A stretch of DNA of 61,002 nucleotides from positions 1 to 61,002 of the forward strand of contig CAKZKT010000129.1 in assembly GCA_937124585.1 (NCBI GenBank), in the 5' to 3' direction. Position 1 is the stretch's first letter; the number at the start of each line of letters is the position of its first letter. This stretch comes from an uncultured Anaerolineae bacterium. Its GTDB lineage: Bacteria; Chloroflexota; Anaerolineae; CG2-30-64-16. The translations under genes and the position numbers were made by a program. Under the pieces are notes generated by a model. That model did not search any database. It saw only the letters and a program-made list of their open reading frames with translations, and was not told the DNA's origin. This document shows, in pieces, positions 26,903-35,490 of the stretch.

Positions 26903-27873
26903 TGATACCCCGGCATCTCGATCACGATCTTGATCACGCCGTCGCTGCAGTCGCGCGCCAGCTGATAGGCATCGAGCACGTGAGCAAACGTCGTCCGGTG
27001 CGTCAGCAGCGGCGTCACGTCAATGGCGCCGCTGGCCACCAGCTCGATCGCGGCGCGTGTTGATTTCAGCCCCGGCTCGAACGCTGCGCCGGCAATCGAA
27101 GTCGCCGTGCAATATTTGCGGAAGAAGGTCTCGTAGTCGAACGCGAAGTTGCAGGCGCGCGGGATGCCGAAAAAGAGGATATGCCCGCCCGTTTTGACCA
27201 GCGCCGGCGCCAGGTTGATGGCATCTGCCTCGCCTGCGGCCTCGATCACCACATCGGCCATCTGGCCGGCCGTGATCTCGGCCACGGCCTGCACCGCGTT
27301 GCCGTCCGCAGTGTGACGCGCGTGTGTGGCGCCGAACCGGGGAGCCACTGCGACCCGATGCGCGGCGACGTCCAACGCGATCACGCGCGCCGCCCCCAGC
27401 CGGCGGCACATCGCAGCGAAGAAGAGGCCGGCCGATCCCAGCCCGATGATCGCCACATCCCGATTGATGAGGACCGGCAGGCGCTGACAGGCGAAGATCA
27501 CCGTGCCGAGCTGTTGGGCCATCAGGAGCTGTTCGAGCGGCCGGCTGGCCGGCAATACCAGGACGTGCTCGGCCGGCGCCAGGAAATACTCGGCCATGGC
27601 CGTGTGGTAAGGCGCCAGCGTCAGCGCCACATCGCCCGGTGCCAGCGCGCAGCCCGGCGCATCGGCCGCCTCGACAACGCCGATCATCTCGTGGCCCGAC
27701 GTGCCGGGCGGAAACGGATAACGGTGCGCCGGCTCGTAGTAGACCATGTGGACATCGCTGCCGCAGAGCGAGACCAGAAGCGGCCTGACCAGAACATGGC
27801 CGGGTTTCGGTTCGGGCTTCGGTGTTTCGACGAAACGTGGCTTGCCGGCCGCAACGCATTGTACCGCGCGCAT
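26899..27873 (-). CDS. Medium-chain (MDR) zinc-binding dehydrogenase
   Basis: 324-aa NAD(P)-dependent alcohol/polyol dehydrogenase-like protein. Catalytic zinc ligands appear in SLCGSDVH (about 37) and GTSGHEMIG (about 60); the Rossmann motif is [15 protein letters not shown] (about 139). The lobe with four cysteines that binds the structural zinc in most MDR enzymes is missing: the sequence goes from [19 protein letters not shown] directly on. The substrate is unknown. GGAGGAG lies 8 nt before the ATG at 27873. It follows the ThrRS-editing-domain gene by 23 bp on the same strand. Confidence 0.88.
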   Translation of the reverse strand: MRAVQCVAAGKPRFVETPKPEPKPGHVLVRPLLVSLCGSDVHMVYYEPAHRYPFPPGTSGHEMIGVVEAADAPGCALAPGDVALTLAPYHTAMAEYFLAPAEHVLVLPASRPLEQLLMAQQLGTVIFACQRLPVLINRDVAIIGLGSAGLFFAAMCRRLGAARVIALDVAAHRVAVAPRFGATHARHTADGNAVQAVAEITAGQMADVVIEAAGEADAINLAPALVKTGGHILFFGIPRACNFAFDYETFFRKYCTATSIAGAAFEPGLKSTRAAIELVASGAIDVTPLLTHRTTFAHVLDAYQLARDCSDGVIKIVIEMPGYH

Positions 27874-27896
27874 GTGCTTTCTCCTCCGCTGTGTTT

Positions 27897-28307
27897 TCAG
27901 ATCTCCTTCCAGACCTTGCCCAGGCTCTCGCCGTACACGCTCAGCTCCCACTCATTGAAGTAGCCGAACGGAGTGACTTTGACCGCGTAGCCGGTGGCGG
28001 CCAGTCGGTCGGCCAGCTCGCCGATGAACGCGGCGGCGAATTCCGGCTCGGCGTTCTCACCGCCCAAATGAGTAAACGAGTGCAACACGACGTTCTTCAG
28101 GTCGCGCTTGTTTGCCAGCCACTTAACGTTTTTAAGCGTCTTGCGAAACACATCGTCCCCGCCGGCGGCATCTTTCGCCTCGACCTGCATGAAGACGACC
28201 ACGGCGTCGGTCATCTGATCTTCGACCTGAATCTCCTCGACACTCTCCAGCGTCCTGGAGAAGGACTTCCACCAGAAGCGTTTGGCCTGGAACATAAGCA
28301 GGCGCAT
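27897..28307 (-). CDS. Stand-alone threonyl-tRNA synthetase editing-domain protein
   Basis: 136-aa protein resembling the archaeal-type N-terminal editing domain of ThrRS (a D-Tyr-tRNA deacylase-like fold). MRLLMFQAKRFWW at the start, NVVLHSFTHLGGENAEP (about 72-88) and VTPFGYFNEWELSVYG (about 110-125) match the most conserved blocks of that domain. In archaea it removes Ser mischarged on tRNA-Thr; here it is free-standing and may edit in trans or use another substrate. A GGGGGGA run precedes the ATG at 28307. It lies in a run of minus-strand genes downstream of the ComEC-like hydrolase. Confidence 0.78.
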   Translation of the reverse strand: MRLLMFQAKRFWWKSFSRTLESVEEIQVEDQMTDAVVVFMQVEAKDAAGGDDVFRKTLKNVKWLANKRDLKNVVLHSFTHLGGENAEPEFAAAFIGELADRLAATGYAVKVTPFGYFNEWELSVYGESLGKVWKEI

Positions 28308-28476
28308 CGTATCCCCCCACGCAATCGGCTGCAATGCTCGCTGACCTGCAGCAGGTAAAAATCGATTTGGCGGCCGGCATACCCACGACATCGTCCTCGA
28401 TCGAAAGGCGCACCTTCTGCCCGCCCCACTCGGCCACCGGGCCGGTCACCGAAAGTTCCACAGGTGCTCCTGTCAT
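28305..28476 (-). pseudogene. Possible small coupled ORF after the ComEC-like gene, frame uncertain
   Basis: An ATG at 28476 overlaps the stop of the upstream hydrolase gene (ATGA) and opens VELSVTGPVAEWGGQKVRLS followed by IEDDVVGMP, a coding-like beta-strand pattern similar in size to the small proteins often found beside ComEC-like hydrolases. The continuation is unclear: in the first frame it runs into low-similarity sequence over the next gene, while another frame reads PPNRFLPAAGQRALQPIAW up to the editing-domain ATG. It may be a short real gene with a frameshift. No family is assigned. Confidence 0.3.
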
Positions 28477-29366
28477 GGAGAAGATGACGCTTTGCGCGCC
28501 GGCCTCACCTCCAGCTGCCGGCCATCGCTGATGACTTCGATCCGGCCATGCCGGTCGGTGCGAAAGATTTCGGCCTGAACAGCGGCCAGTCGCGCCAGCA
28601 CGGCCGGATGCGGATGGCCGAAGCGGTTCTTCGCGCCGACGGAGATGATGGCCACACGCGGCTTCACCGCGGCCAGAAAAGCGGCCGAGGTGGCGCCCTG
28701 GCTGCCGTGGTGGCCGACTTTAATCAGATCGGCCTGCAACGGCAAACCGGCCCGCAGCATGTCGGCCTCTGCCTCGCTCTCTGCGTCGCCGGTGAGCAGC
28801 AGGCTGATCTGGCCATGGTCGAGCCGGAGCACAATGGCGTTGTTGTTGTCGTCGGCCGCAGTGCCGCGCAGTGGCTGCGGCCCAGGGTGGAGCACGGTGA
28901 GCTGCGCCTGGCCGAGCGGGATGCGCATCCCGCGCACAGCAATCGTGCGCGAGATCTGATCGCGAGCCAGCACAGTACGCCAGGCCTCGGCCCACGACGA
29001 GGTGTCGGACAGCGTGGTGTCGAGCACCTGGCTCACCCGATAGCGGTCGAACAGGGGAATCAGGCCGGTGAGGTGATCGCCATCCGGATGGGTGAGCACG
29101 ATCAGATCGAGGCTGCGATCCCAAAACGGCAGCACTGCAGCCAGCTCGTTGAGGAGTGCGATCGGGCTGGGCCCGCCATCTACCAGGATCTGACGGCCAT
29201 CGGGCGTCTGAATCAGGGCCGCGTCGCCCTGGCCCACGTCCAGAAAATAGACGTGCAGCCTGCCATCCGGCAGCCCGCGCAGCGCCAGCCAGGCAACCGC
29301 GGCGGCCAGCGCCAGCACGCCGATCCAGCGCCACCCGGCCATCTGTCGCTTCAGGCCCTGGATCAC
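28473..29366 (-). CDS. ComEC/Rec2-related MBL-fold hydrolase, membrane-anchored
   Basis: 297-aa protein: one N-terminal hydrophobic segment (WIGVLALAAAVAWLALRGL), then a metallo-beta-lactamase domain of the ComEC C-terminal type with YFLDVGQGDAALIQTPDG, VLTHPDGDHLTG (about 90-101), LLTGDAESEAE and VGHHGSQGATS. The domain is thought to act extracellularly on DNA or nucleotides in ComEC; without the competence channel its substrate is unknown. The short ORF that follows overlaps its stop codon. Upstream lie 150 bp with a degenerate family-A palindrome. Confidence 0.85.
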   Translation of the reverse strand: MIQGLKRQMAGWRWIGVLALAAAVAWLALRGLPDGRLHVYFLDVGQGDAALIQTPDGRQILVDGGPSPIALLNELAAVLPFWDRSLDLIVLTHPDGDHLTGLIPLFDRYRVSQVLDTTLSDTSSWAEAWRTVLARDQISRTIAVRGMRIPLGQAQLTVLHPGPQPLRGTAADDNNNAIVLRLDHGQISLLLTGDAESEAEADMLRAGLPLQADLIKVGHHGSQGATSAAFLAAVKPRVAIISVGAKNRFGHPHPAVLARLAAVQAEIFRTDRHGRIEVISDGRQLEVRPARKASSSP

Positions 29367-29470
29367 CTGGCAGCTCCGCCGCGATATGCGAGTAACCGGC
29401 TTACAGCGCTTGCGTTCATCGGATACTCATGCCAGGCGCAGCGTCACAGCTCCTACAGCTGAAAGCGTCT

Positions 29471-29504
29471 ACGTGCCGGGCATCTTCCAGAGTCCCTGGC
29501 ACGC
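29471..29504. repeat. Degenerate family-A palindrome
   Basis: ACGTGCCGGGCA, loop TCTTCCAGAG, TCCCTGGCACGC: same length and loop as the 34-bp element, with three mismatched pairs between the arms. It lies just after the SH3b lipoprotein gene (minus strand). Confidence 0.65.
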
Positions 29505-29518
29505 TTGAACCGGTCGGC

Positions 29519-30277
29519 TCAATCTTCGACCGGCGTCAGCCAACGGTCATCTCCGGTGCCTTCGGCTGCCCAGCCTTTCACCTCTTCGCCCTCCAGTTGC
29601 CACCATAGATAGCCGTCCTGCCTGACCGGGCCGCCTCGCACGATGAACTGCGTGCCGGGCAACGCCCGCGCCACCGGCGTGCTGCTCGTCCCGGCCGCCT
29701 CGCGCAAGGTGAGCATCTTCCCTTGCTCGGTCGTCACCTGGACGCGGTCGCCCAGCCGGACGGCGCGGTTGACCAGCTTGCCGCCGCCGACGGCTGCGCC
29801 GCTGCTCTTTTCGGCAGAAAGCCACGGCTCATTCACGGTGCCGGCCGCCACCCAGCCCACGCGGCCCGTGCCATCATCCACCAGCCACCAGGTGTAGCCC
29901 TCCGCATCAACCGGCCCCTCTTTCACGCTGACCACAGTGTTGGGCGCCACCCGGCCGAGCAATTTGGCCGTGGTGCTGGGTTTGTCGCGCATGTTGACGC
30001 CGTTGCTGGCCGTCACACGGGCCGACTTGCCAGGCGCCAGGCCGGCCACCGGCGTGGACGTGGCGCTCGGCGTGGCGGTCGGCGGCCGCGTAGGCGTGAC
30101 GGCAGACGTCGGCGTCACGGCGGGCGGCCGCGTGCTCGTGGCTATGCTGGCTCTCGCGGCCGGCGATGGGGTCGCGGCCGGCGTCACCCGAATTTGAAAG
30201 CCTCCACAAGCGAGCATGGCGGGCAAAACCAGGAAGAACGGCAGCAACAACCGCCATAGTACCGATCTTCTTCTCAT
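29519..30277 (-). CDS. SH3b-domain lipoprotein
   Basis: 252 aa. A short signal peptide with lipobox LPAMLAC (Cys about 22) implies lipid anchoring on the cell surface. A Thr/Pro/Ala-rich linker (about 32-75) leads to two bacterial SH3 domains: GVNMRDKPSTTAKLLGRVAP (about 92) with WWLVDDGTGRVGWVAAG, and MLTLREAAGTSSTPVARALP (about 186) with WWQLEGEEVKGWAAEG. Such domains bind peptidoglycan or other wall polymers. No catalytic domain is attached. The ATG at 30277 follows AAAGG; it lies 43 bp after argS on the same strand. Confidence 0.88.
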   Translation of the reverse strand: MRRRSVLWRLLLPFFLVLPAMLACGGFQIRVTPAATPSPAARASIATSTRPPAVTPTSAVTPTRPPTATPSATSTPVAGLAPGKSARVTASNGVNMRDKPSTTAKLLGRVAPNTVVSVKEGPVDAEGYTWWLVDDGTGRVGWVAAGTVNEPWLSAEKSSGAAVGGGKLVNRAVRLGDRVQVTTEQGKMLTLREAAGTSSTPVARALPGTQFIVRGGPVRQDGYLWWQLEGEEVKGWAAEGTGDDRWLTPVED

Positions 30278-30320
30278 GGCAAACCTTTCTGTATCAGCGA
30301 ATGCACGAGGACGAGGGTTG

Positions 30321-32000
30321 TCACATGCTGTCCGGCGCATTGACGCCCATCAAGCCTAAAACACGCGCAAACACGGCCTTCGTCGCCGCTACCAGTCGCA
30401 ACCGCGCACACGCCAGTGCCGGGTCGTCCTGTTCGCCGGAGATCACCGGACAGTCGCGATAGAATTCATGGAAGATGCGGGCCAGATCGAGCGCGTAGAA
30501 GGCCAGGTTGTGAGGCGCGCACGTCAGCGCGGCGTGTTCGATGACCTCCTCCAGGTCGAGCATTTTGCGCAGCAGCGCCAGCTCCCGTGCATGGCCAAGC
30601 AGCTGCAGATCGCCATGCTTCCACTGTTCGGGCGGAAAGCCCCGTTCGGCGGCCTTCCGCAGGATGCCCGCCATGCGCGCGTGGCCGTATTGAACATAAT
30701 AGACCGGATTCTCGTCGTTCTGCGCCACTGCCAGGTTCAAATCGAAATCCATCACGGCCTGATTCGAACGCGTCAGGAGCAGGAAGCGCACCGCGTCCGC
30801 GCCCACCTCATCCACCACCTCGTCCACCGTGATGATGTCACCCGAACGCTTCGAAAGCTTCACTTCCTGGCCGTCGCGGTAAAGCCGCACCAGGTCGTAG
30901 AGGACGATGGTCAGCCGGGCCGGGTCGAGGCCGAGCGCAGCCATGAGATAGGGCATGCGGCGCGCCTGATTCTGGTGATCCACCGCCCATACATTAATGA
31001 CGCGGTCGAAGCCGCGCAACACGAATTTGTCGTAGTGATATGCGATATCGGAGGCGTAGTAGCCCGGCTGGCCGCTCGAACGGATCACCACCTCGTCGCG
31101 GTCCGAGCCGAAGCGGCTGGTGAGGAGCCATTCCGCGCCGTCGCGCACCGCCATGACGCCTGCTTCACGCAATTTGCCCAGCACAAATTCGAACGTGCCG
31201 CCCGGCTCATACAGGCTCCGCTCCGAATACCAGCGATCGAAACGGACGCGCAGCTTCTCGGCTGACGCCCGAATGCTCGCCAGGATCTTCGTCAGGCCGA
31301 TGTCGCTGAGCGCGGCGATGGTCTCTTCAGCCGGCATGGCCAGGAAGTGGTCGCCGTGTTCGGCCACGATCTCTCGCGCCAGATCTACCATGTACACGCC
31401 CTGATAGTGATGGCTCTCCAGGGGCGCATCCTGGCCAAACTGCTGGAGATAACGCCGATAGAGGGTCTCGGCGAAGGTGCGCATCTGCGTGCCGGCATCG
31501 TTCACGTAATACTCACGTTGAACGACATAGCCGGCGGCGACCATGATGTTGGCCAGCGTGTCACCCAGCACGGCGTTGCGCGCCGAACCCATGTGGAGCG
31601 GGCCGGTCGGGTTGGCGCTGATGAATTCCACCTGGCAGGTCTGACCCCGGCCCAGGTTGATGTCGCCATAGCGGCCATTCGCGGCCTCGATGGTCGCCAC
31701 CAGGCCGGACAGCCATCGGCCGGACAGCCGGAAGTTGATAAAGCCCGGTGCGGCTACCTCGACCGCGCCGATGAAATCGGCAGGCGCCATGTGCTGGACG
31801 ATGGCCTGGCCGATGGCCAGTGGTGCCATGCGCGCGGCGCGCGCACATTGCAGGGCAATCGAGGTGGCGTAGTCGCCTTTCGTGGGATCTTTCGGCCGGC
31901 TGATCTCGATGGCCGGCACGTCGAAGGCCGGCAGCGCGCCGGCCGCCTGCGCCGCCGCGATCGCCTGCCTCACATGTTCTGCGATCTGATTCCGAATCAC
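30321..32000 (-). CDS. argS: Arginyl-tRNA synthetase
   Basis: 559-aa class I aminoacyl-tRNA synthetase. The N-terminal additional domain (about 1-105, with PKDPTKGDYATSIALQ) is followed by the HIGH-like motif ANPTGPLHMGSARNAVLGD (about 125-143) and the KMSKS-like KLSKRSGDIITVDEVV (about 377); the C-terminal DALR anticodon-binding domain ends the protein. Typical length. The start is GTG at 32000 with GGAG just upstream. It follows polA by 53 bp on the same strand and may share its transcript. Confidence 0.97.
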   Translation of the reverse strand: MIRNQIAEHVRQAIAAAQAAGALPAFDVPAIEISRPKDPTKGDYATSIALQCARAARMAPLAIGQAIVQHMAPADFIGAVEVAAPGFINFRLSGRWLSGLVATIEAANGRYGDINLGRGQTCQVEFISANPTGPLHMGSARNAVLGDTLANIMVAAGYVVQREYYVNDAGTQMRTFAETLYRRYLQQFGQDAPLESHHYQGVYMVDLAREIVAEHGDHFLAMPAEETIAALSDIGLTKILASIRASAEKLRVRFDRWYSERSLYEPGGTFEFVLGKLREAGVMAVRDGAEWLLTSRFGSDRDEVVIRSSGQPGYYASDIAYHYDKFVLRGFDRVINVWAVDHQNQARRMPYLMAALGLDPARLTIVLYDLVRLYRDGQEVKLSKRSGDIITVDEVVDEVGADAVRFLLLTRSNQAVMDFDLNLAVAQNDENPVYYVQYGHARMAGILRKAAERGFPPEQWKHGDLQLLGHARELALLRKMLDLEEVIEHAALTCAPHNLAFYALDLARIFHEFYRDCPVISGEQDDPALACARLRLVAATKAVFARVLGLMGVNAPDSM

Positions 32001-32053
32001 GCTCCGTGACTCCCGACAGAGTTTCGTTCCGACCCGCGCAGCAAGCGTTTGGC

Positions 32054-34894
32054 TCAGCGCGACACCGGTTCCATCTCATACCAGTTCGGCCCGGCCTCCA
32101 CATCCACCCGGAGCGCGGCCTTGAGCGCGTAGGCGCCCTCCATCGTCTCCCGCACCAGCCGGCTGACCGCGCGCAACTCTGCGTCGGGGCACTCGAGCAC
32201 CAGTTCGTCGTGCACCTGGAGGATCATGCGCGAGCGATAGCCGCCTTCGGCCAGCGCCCGATGGAGCCGGATCATGGCGATCTTGATGATGTCGGCCGCA
32301 GTGCCCTGGATCGGATGGTTGATGGCCGCGCGCTCAGCGGCCTGACGGACGTTGTACGCCTGTGGCGTGTTGGCCGTGGTCTTGAGCACGGGGAAGTAGC
32401 GCCGCCGGCCGAGCAGCGTCTCGACATAGCCCTGTTCGCGCGCGCGGGCTTTGGTCTCCTCGATGTAGCGCTTCACGCCGGGATAAGTGGCAAAATAGCG
32501 CTGCATGAACGCCTCGGCCTCGCTCCGGCTGAGGCCGGTGCGCTGCGCCAGCCCGAACGCGGTGACCCCATACGAGGTGGCGAAGTTCATCATCTTGGCG
32601 ACCGCGCGCTGCTCTTTGGTGACCTGGTTCAGCGGGATGCCGTACACTTTGGCCGCCGCGCTGGCATGGATGTCCTCCCCGCGCGCGAAAGCCGCCAGCA
32701 GATACTCGTCGCCGGAGATGTGGGCCAGGATGCGCAGCTCGACCTGGGAGTAGTCGGCCGAGAGGAGCTGCCAGCCCGGCTCGGCCACGAAGGCACGACG
32801 GATCTCCCGACCGACTTCGGTGCGAACAGGGATGTTCTGCAGGTTCGGGTTGGTCGAGCTGAGCCGGCCGGTCTCTGCGCCGGTCTGATTGAACGAGGTG
32901 TGCACCCGGCCCGTGCGCGGGTTGACCATGGTCGGCAGCGCGTCCACGTAGGTGCTGAGCAATTTGCTGAGCTGACGCTGCTCCAGGATCAGGTCCACGA
33001 TCTCGTGCTTGCCGCGCAGGCTCTCCAGCACGTCGGCCGCGGTCGAGTAGGCGCCGGCCTGCGTCTTCTTCAGCCCTTCGGCCGGCAGCCCGAGCTTGCC
33101 GAACAGCACGTCCGAGAGCTGCTGCGTCGAGTTGATGTTGAAGGCGTATCCGGCGATCTTCTGGATTTCCATTTCGAGCTGGCGCAAGCGGGCGGTCAAT
33201 TCGACCGACATCTGGCGCAGCACGCTCAGGTCGAGCTTAACGCCGGCGGCCTCCATGTCCACGAGCACCGACACCAGCGGCATTTCGAGATCGCGGAAGA
33301 GCGACATCAGCCCTTTTTGCTCGACTTCAGGCAGCAACACCTGCGCGAGGCGCAATGTCACGGCCGCATCGGCCGCGGCATAGCTGGCTGCGGCGGCCGC
33401 CGGCACCCGGTCCATCGTGATCTGGCTCTTGCCCGAGCCGATCAGCTCGGCGATGGGGGTCATCTCGACCTTGAGCCGCGTCCACGCCAGGTCCTTCAGG
33501 CCGAGGCCCCGGTTGCTCGGATCGAGCAGCCAGGCCGCGATCATGGTGTCCACGAGCGCGCCCTGGACGCTCAGGTTGTAGCGGCGCAGGACGCCCAGGT
33601 CATAGCCGGCGTTGTGCGCGGCTTTGGCGATCTTCGGGTCGGCCAGGACGGGCTGCAGCGTGGCGCGCACCGTCTCCCAGGGGAGGCCGACCGTGTCGGC
33701 GTGGCCCAACGGGATGTACGCGGCCTGATGCGTGTCGGGGCCCCAGGCCACGGCCAGGCCCACCAGGTCGGCCTGCTGAGGGTCCACGCCGGTCGTTTCG
33801 GTGTCGAACGCGATCATGGCGGCCGCTGCCAGCTGCTCGGCGACGCCGATCAGCGCAGGCGCCGTCGTGACCAGAAGGCCGGCGCCGGCCCCGCTGGCCG
33901 ACAGGCCGGGCATGGTCGCAAGACCTTCTTCCGCGAAGAGCGCCATCTGTGCTCCGGCGGTGCGCGCCGCGGTTTCACCTTCTCCGCCTTCCGTGTCTTC
34001 TGGCTTCCCCACCTCTCCCGTCGCCTGAGGTTCCGGCAGCTTTTCGACCAGCGAGCGAAATGCCAGCTCCTGAAACAGGCGGATCACCCTGGCCCGATCG
34101 TAATCACGCGTGCGACAGGCTGCCAGATCGAGCTGCAGCGGCACATCGGCGACGATCCGACCGAGCTTGCGGCTCAGCTCGGCATCGGCCCGGCCGGCCG
34201 CCAACGCGCTGCGCACCCGATCCGGCTTGATCTCGTCGAGATGGGCGTAGATCTCATCCAACGTGCCGTACTTCTGGAGCAGGTCCGCCGCGCTTTTCTC
34301 GCCGATGCCGCGCACGCCGGGGATGTTGTCCGATTTGTCGCCGACCAGCGCTTTGAAGTCCACGAGCTGGTCGGGGTGTAGCCCGTATTTTTCCTGAACG
34401 GTCTGCGGATCGTAGACGATCACGTCGGAGAACTGACGGCCCGACGTGAGCACGTGCACGTGCGGATCCACGACCTGCAGGATATCGCGGTCGCCGGTCA
34501 CGATGAGGGCATCTACTCCCTGCGCCGCGGCCTGGCGGGCCAATGTCGCGAGCACGTCATCGGCCTCGAAGCCGTCGGCCGTGAAGATGGGAATGTTGAG
34601 CGCCTCGACGACCTGCTTGATGCGCTCGACCTGGGCGCGCAGCTCGTCTGGCATCCGTTCGCGTTGGCCTTTGTAGGCTTCGAACATCTCGTGCCGAAAC
34701 GTCTGGCCGACATCGAACGCGACCGCGACATACTCCGGCTTATGGTCGCGCAGGACGTTCAGCAGCATGGAGGTGAAGCCGAACACCGCATTGGTCAGCT
34801 CGCCGCCCGGCGCGGTGAGGGTCAGCGGCAAGGCATGAAATGCACGGAAAGCCAGGCTGTGGCCGTCAATCAGGACGAGCTTAGGGGTAGACAT
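32054..34894 (-). CDS. polA: DNA polymerase I
   Basis: 946 aa with three domains: 5'-3' exonuclease (about 1-310; GHSLAFRAFHALPLT, TGDRDILQ, DKSDNIPGVRGIGEKSA), a 3'-5' proofreading domain whose acidic residues are all present (FDTETTG, HNAGYDLGV, YAAADAAV), and the polymerase domain (about 550-946) with LSADYSQVELRILAH, motif B KMMNFATSYG and LQVHDELVLE. Intact proofreading residues distinguish it from Taq-like enzymes. A Glu/Gly/Ala-rich linker lies near residue 290. It fills Okazaki gaps and repairs DNA. It is co-transcribed with a 74-aa gene 19 bp upstream. Confidence 0.97.
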   Translation of the reverse strand: MSTPKLVLIDGHSLAFRAFHALPLTLTAPGGELTNAVFGFTSMLLNVLRDHKPEYVAVAFDVGQTFRHEMFEAYKGQRERMPDELRAQVERIKQVVEALNIPIFTADGFEADDVLATLARQAAAQGVDALIVTGDRDILQVVDPHVHVLTSGRQFSDVIVYDPQTVQEKYGLHPDQLVDFKALVGDKSDNIPGVRGIGEKSAADLLQKYGTLDEIYAHLDEIKPDRVRSALAAGRADAELSRKLGRIVADVPLQLDLAACRTRDYDRARVIRLFQELAFRSLVEKLPEPQATGEVGKPEDTEGGEGETAARTAGAQMALFAEEGLATMPGLSASGAGAGLLVTTAPALIGVAEQLAAAAMIAFDTETTGVDPQQADLVGLAVAWGPDTHQAAYIPLGHADTVGLPWETVRATLQPVLADPKIAKAAHNAGYDLGVLRRYNLSVQGALVDTMIAAWLLDPSNRGLGLKDLAWTRLKVEMTPIAELIGSGKSQITMDRVPAAAAASYAAADAAVTLRLAQVLLPEVEQKGLMSLFRDLEMPLVSVLVDMEAAGVKLDLSVLRQMSVELTARLRQLEMEIQKIAGYAFNINSTQQLSDVLFGKLGLPAEGLKKTQAGAYSTAADVLESLRGKHEIVDLILEQRQLSKLLSTYVDALPTMVNPRTGRVHTSFNQTGAETGRLSSTNPNLQNIPVRTEVGREIRRAFVAEPGWQLLSADYSQVELRILAHISGDEYLLAAFARGEDIHASAAAKVYGIPLNQVTKEQRAVAKMMNFATSYGVTAFGLAQRTGLSRSEAEAFMQRYFATYPGVKRYIEETKARAREQGYVETLLGRRRYFPVLKTTANTPQAYNVRQAAERAAINHPIQGTAADIIKIAMIRLHRALAEGGYRSRMILQVHDELVLECPDAELRAVSRLVRETMEGAYALKAALRVDVEAGPNWYEMEPVSR

Positions 34895-34913
34895 GGAATC
34901 CGCCTGTGCGATA

Positions 34914-35138
34914 TCAGCGCCGCTTGCGCCAATCGAACTTCCTGGTGGTGATCTTGCCCTGGCGCACCAGTTGTATCAGCTGCGGCTGCTCCAGCGCCGA
35001 AGCAGTCAGCCGCGCGGTCCGGCCGGCGTCCAGGCGCAATGGGCCGCTGGCCAGATCCAGCAGGATGTTCTCGTCAGTTGTGTTCACGACCTCGATGATG
35101 TCCGATGGTTTCCAGGTGAAAGGTTGCTGATTGGCCAT
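34914..35138 (-). CDS. Small conserved-looking protein upstream of polA, unknown function
   Basis: 74-aa protein beginning MANQQPFTWKPSDIIEVVN, then TDENILLDLASGPLRLDAG and a basic end (ITTRKFDWRKRR). It has no signal, membrane segment or recognisable domain; the pattern suggests a small beta-barrel with a basic C-terminal tail that could contact nucleic acid, which is speculation. It is clearly expressed: a near-consensus promoter lies upstream, AGGAG stands 6 nt before the ATG, and polA follows after 19 bp. An in-frame GTG directly precedes the ATG. Its fixed place ahead of polA hints at a replication/repair link. Confidence 0.75.
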   Translation of the reverse strand: MANQQPFTWKPSDIIEVVNTTDENILLDLASGPLRLDAGRTARLTASALEQPQLIQLVRQGKITTRKFDWRKRR

Positions 35139-35168
35139 CACCGTCTCTCCTATGCTCAGATTGTCCGC

Positions 35169-35197
35169 ATTTTACCCCGGTCAGGCCGGAAAGTCAA
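35169..35197 (-). promoter_or_regulatory. Promoter of the 74-aa gene and polA
   Basis: Minus strand: TTGACT (35192-35197), 17-bp spacer, TAAAAT (35169-35174). Predicted start near 35162, a leader of about 24 nt. Confidence 0.82.
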
Positions 35198-35272
35198 CGC
35201 GGACGCCGGACCCGGGCGCACCTCGTCGCGGACAAATCTTTCGCGAGCGTCTGACCCGAAAATCGCCGGTGG

Positions 35273-35307
35273 ACGTGCCAGGCACTCTGCAAGATGTCTG
35301 CGAAGTC
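35273..35307. repeat. Degenerate family-A palindrome, loop inverted
   Basis: The left arm ACGTGCCAGGCA is followed by CTCTGCAAGATG, the reverse complement of the usual loop region, then by TCTGCGAAGTC, which no longer pairs. It is therefore a half or decayed copy in the opposite orientation. Confidence 0.5.
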
Positions 35308-35408
35308 CCGCGACAGCGGGGGCACGTGGACACGGCTTGTTTTCATGGCTTTTTGTGCCCTTGCCGGGGCATGAACGCTGTCCGGATTATCGCCTCTCGA
35401 CTCGCCTC

Positions 35409-35417
35409 TGCTATAAT
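35409..35417 (+). promoter_or_regulatory. dnaE promoter (extended -10)
   Basis: TGCTATAAT is a full extended -10. No good -35 box stands 17 bp upstream (best: TTATCG with a 19-bp spacer). Predicted start near 35424, giving a leader of about 67 nt. Confidence 0.65.
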
Positions 35418-35490
35418 TTGATTGTAGTGTTTTTCCGACCAGCCAACGCGGTCAGTCTCGCAATCCGAAAATCAAACCCGAAGAACTGCG

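Larger units (their letters stand above)
35139..35490. other. Divergent intergenic region between the polA operon and dnaE
   Basis: 352 bp without a gene. It holds the promoter of the 74-aa gene/polA operon at its left end, a degenerate palindrome near 35273-35307 and the extended -10 promoter of dnaE at 35409-35417. No tRNA, repeat array or convincing small ORF was seen. Confidence 0.7.
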
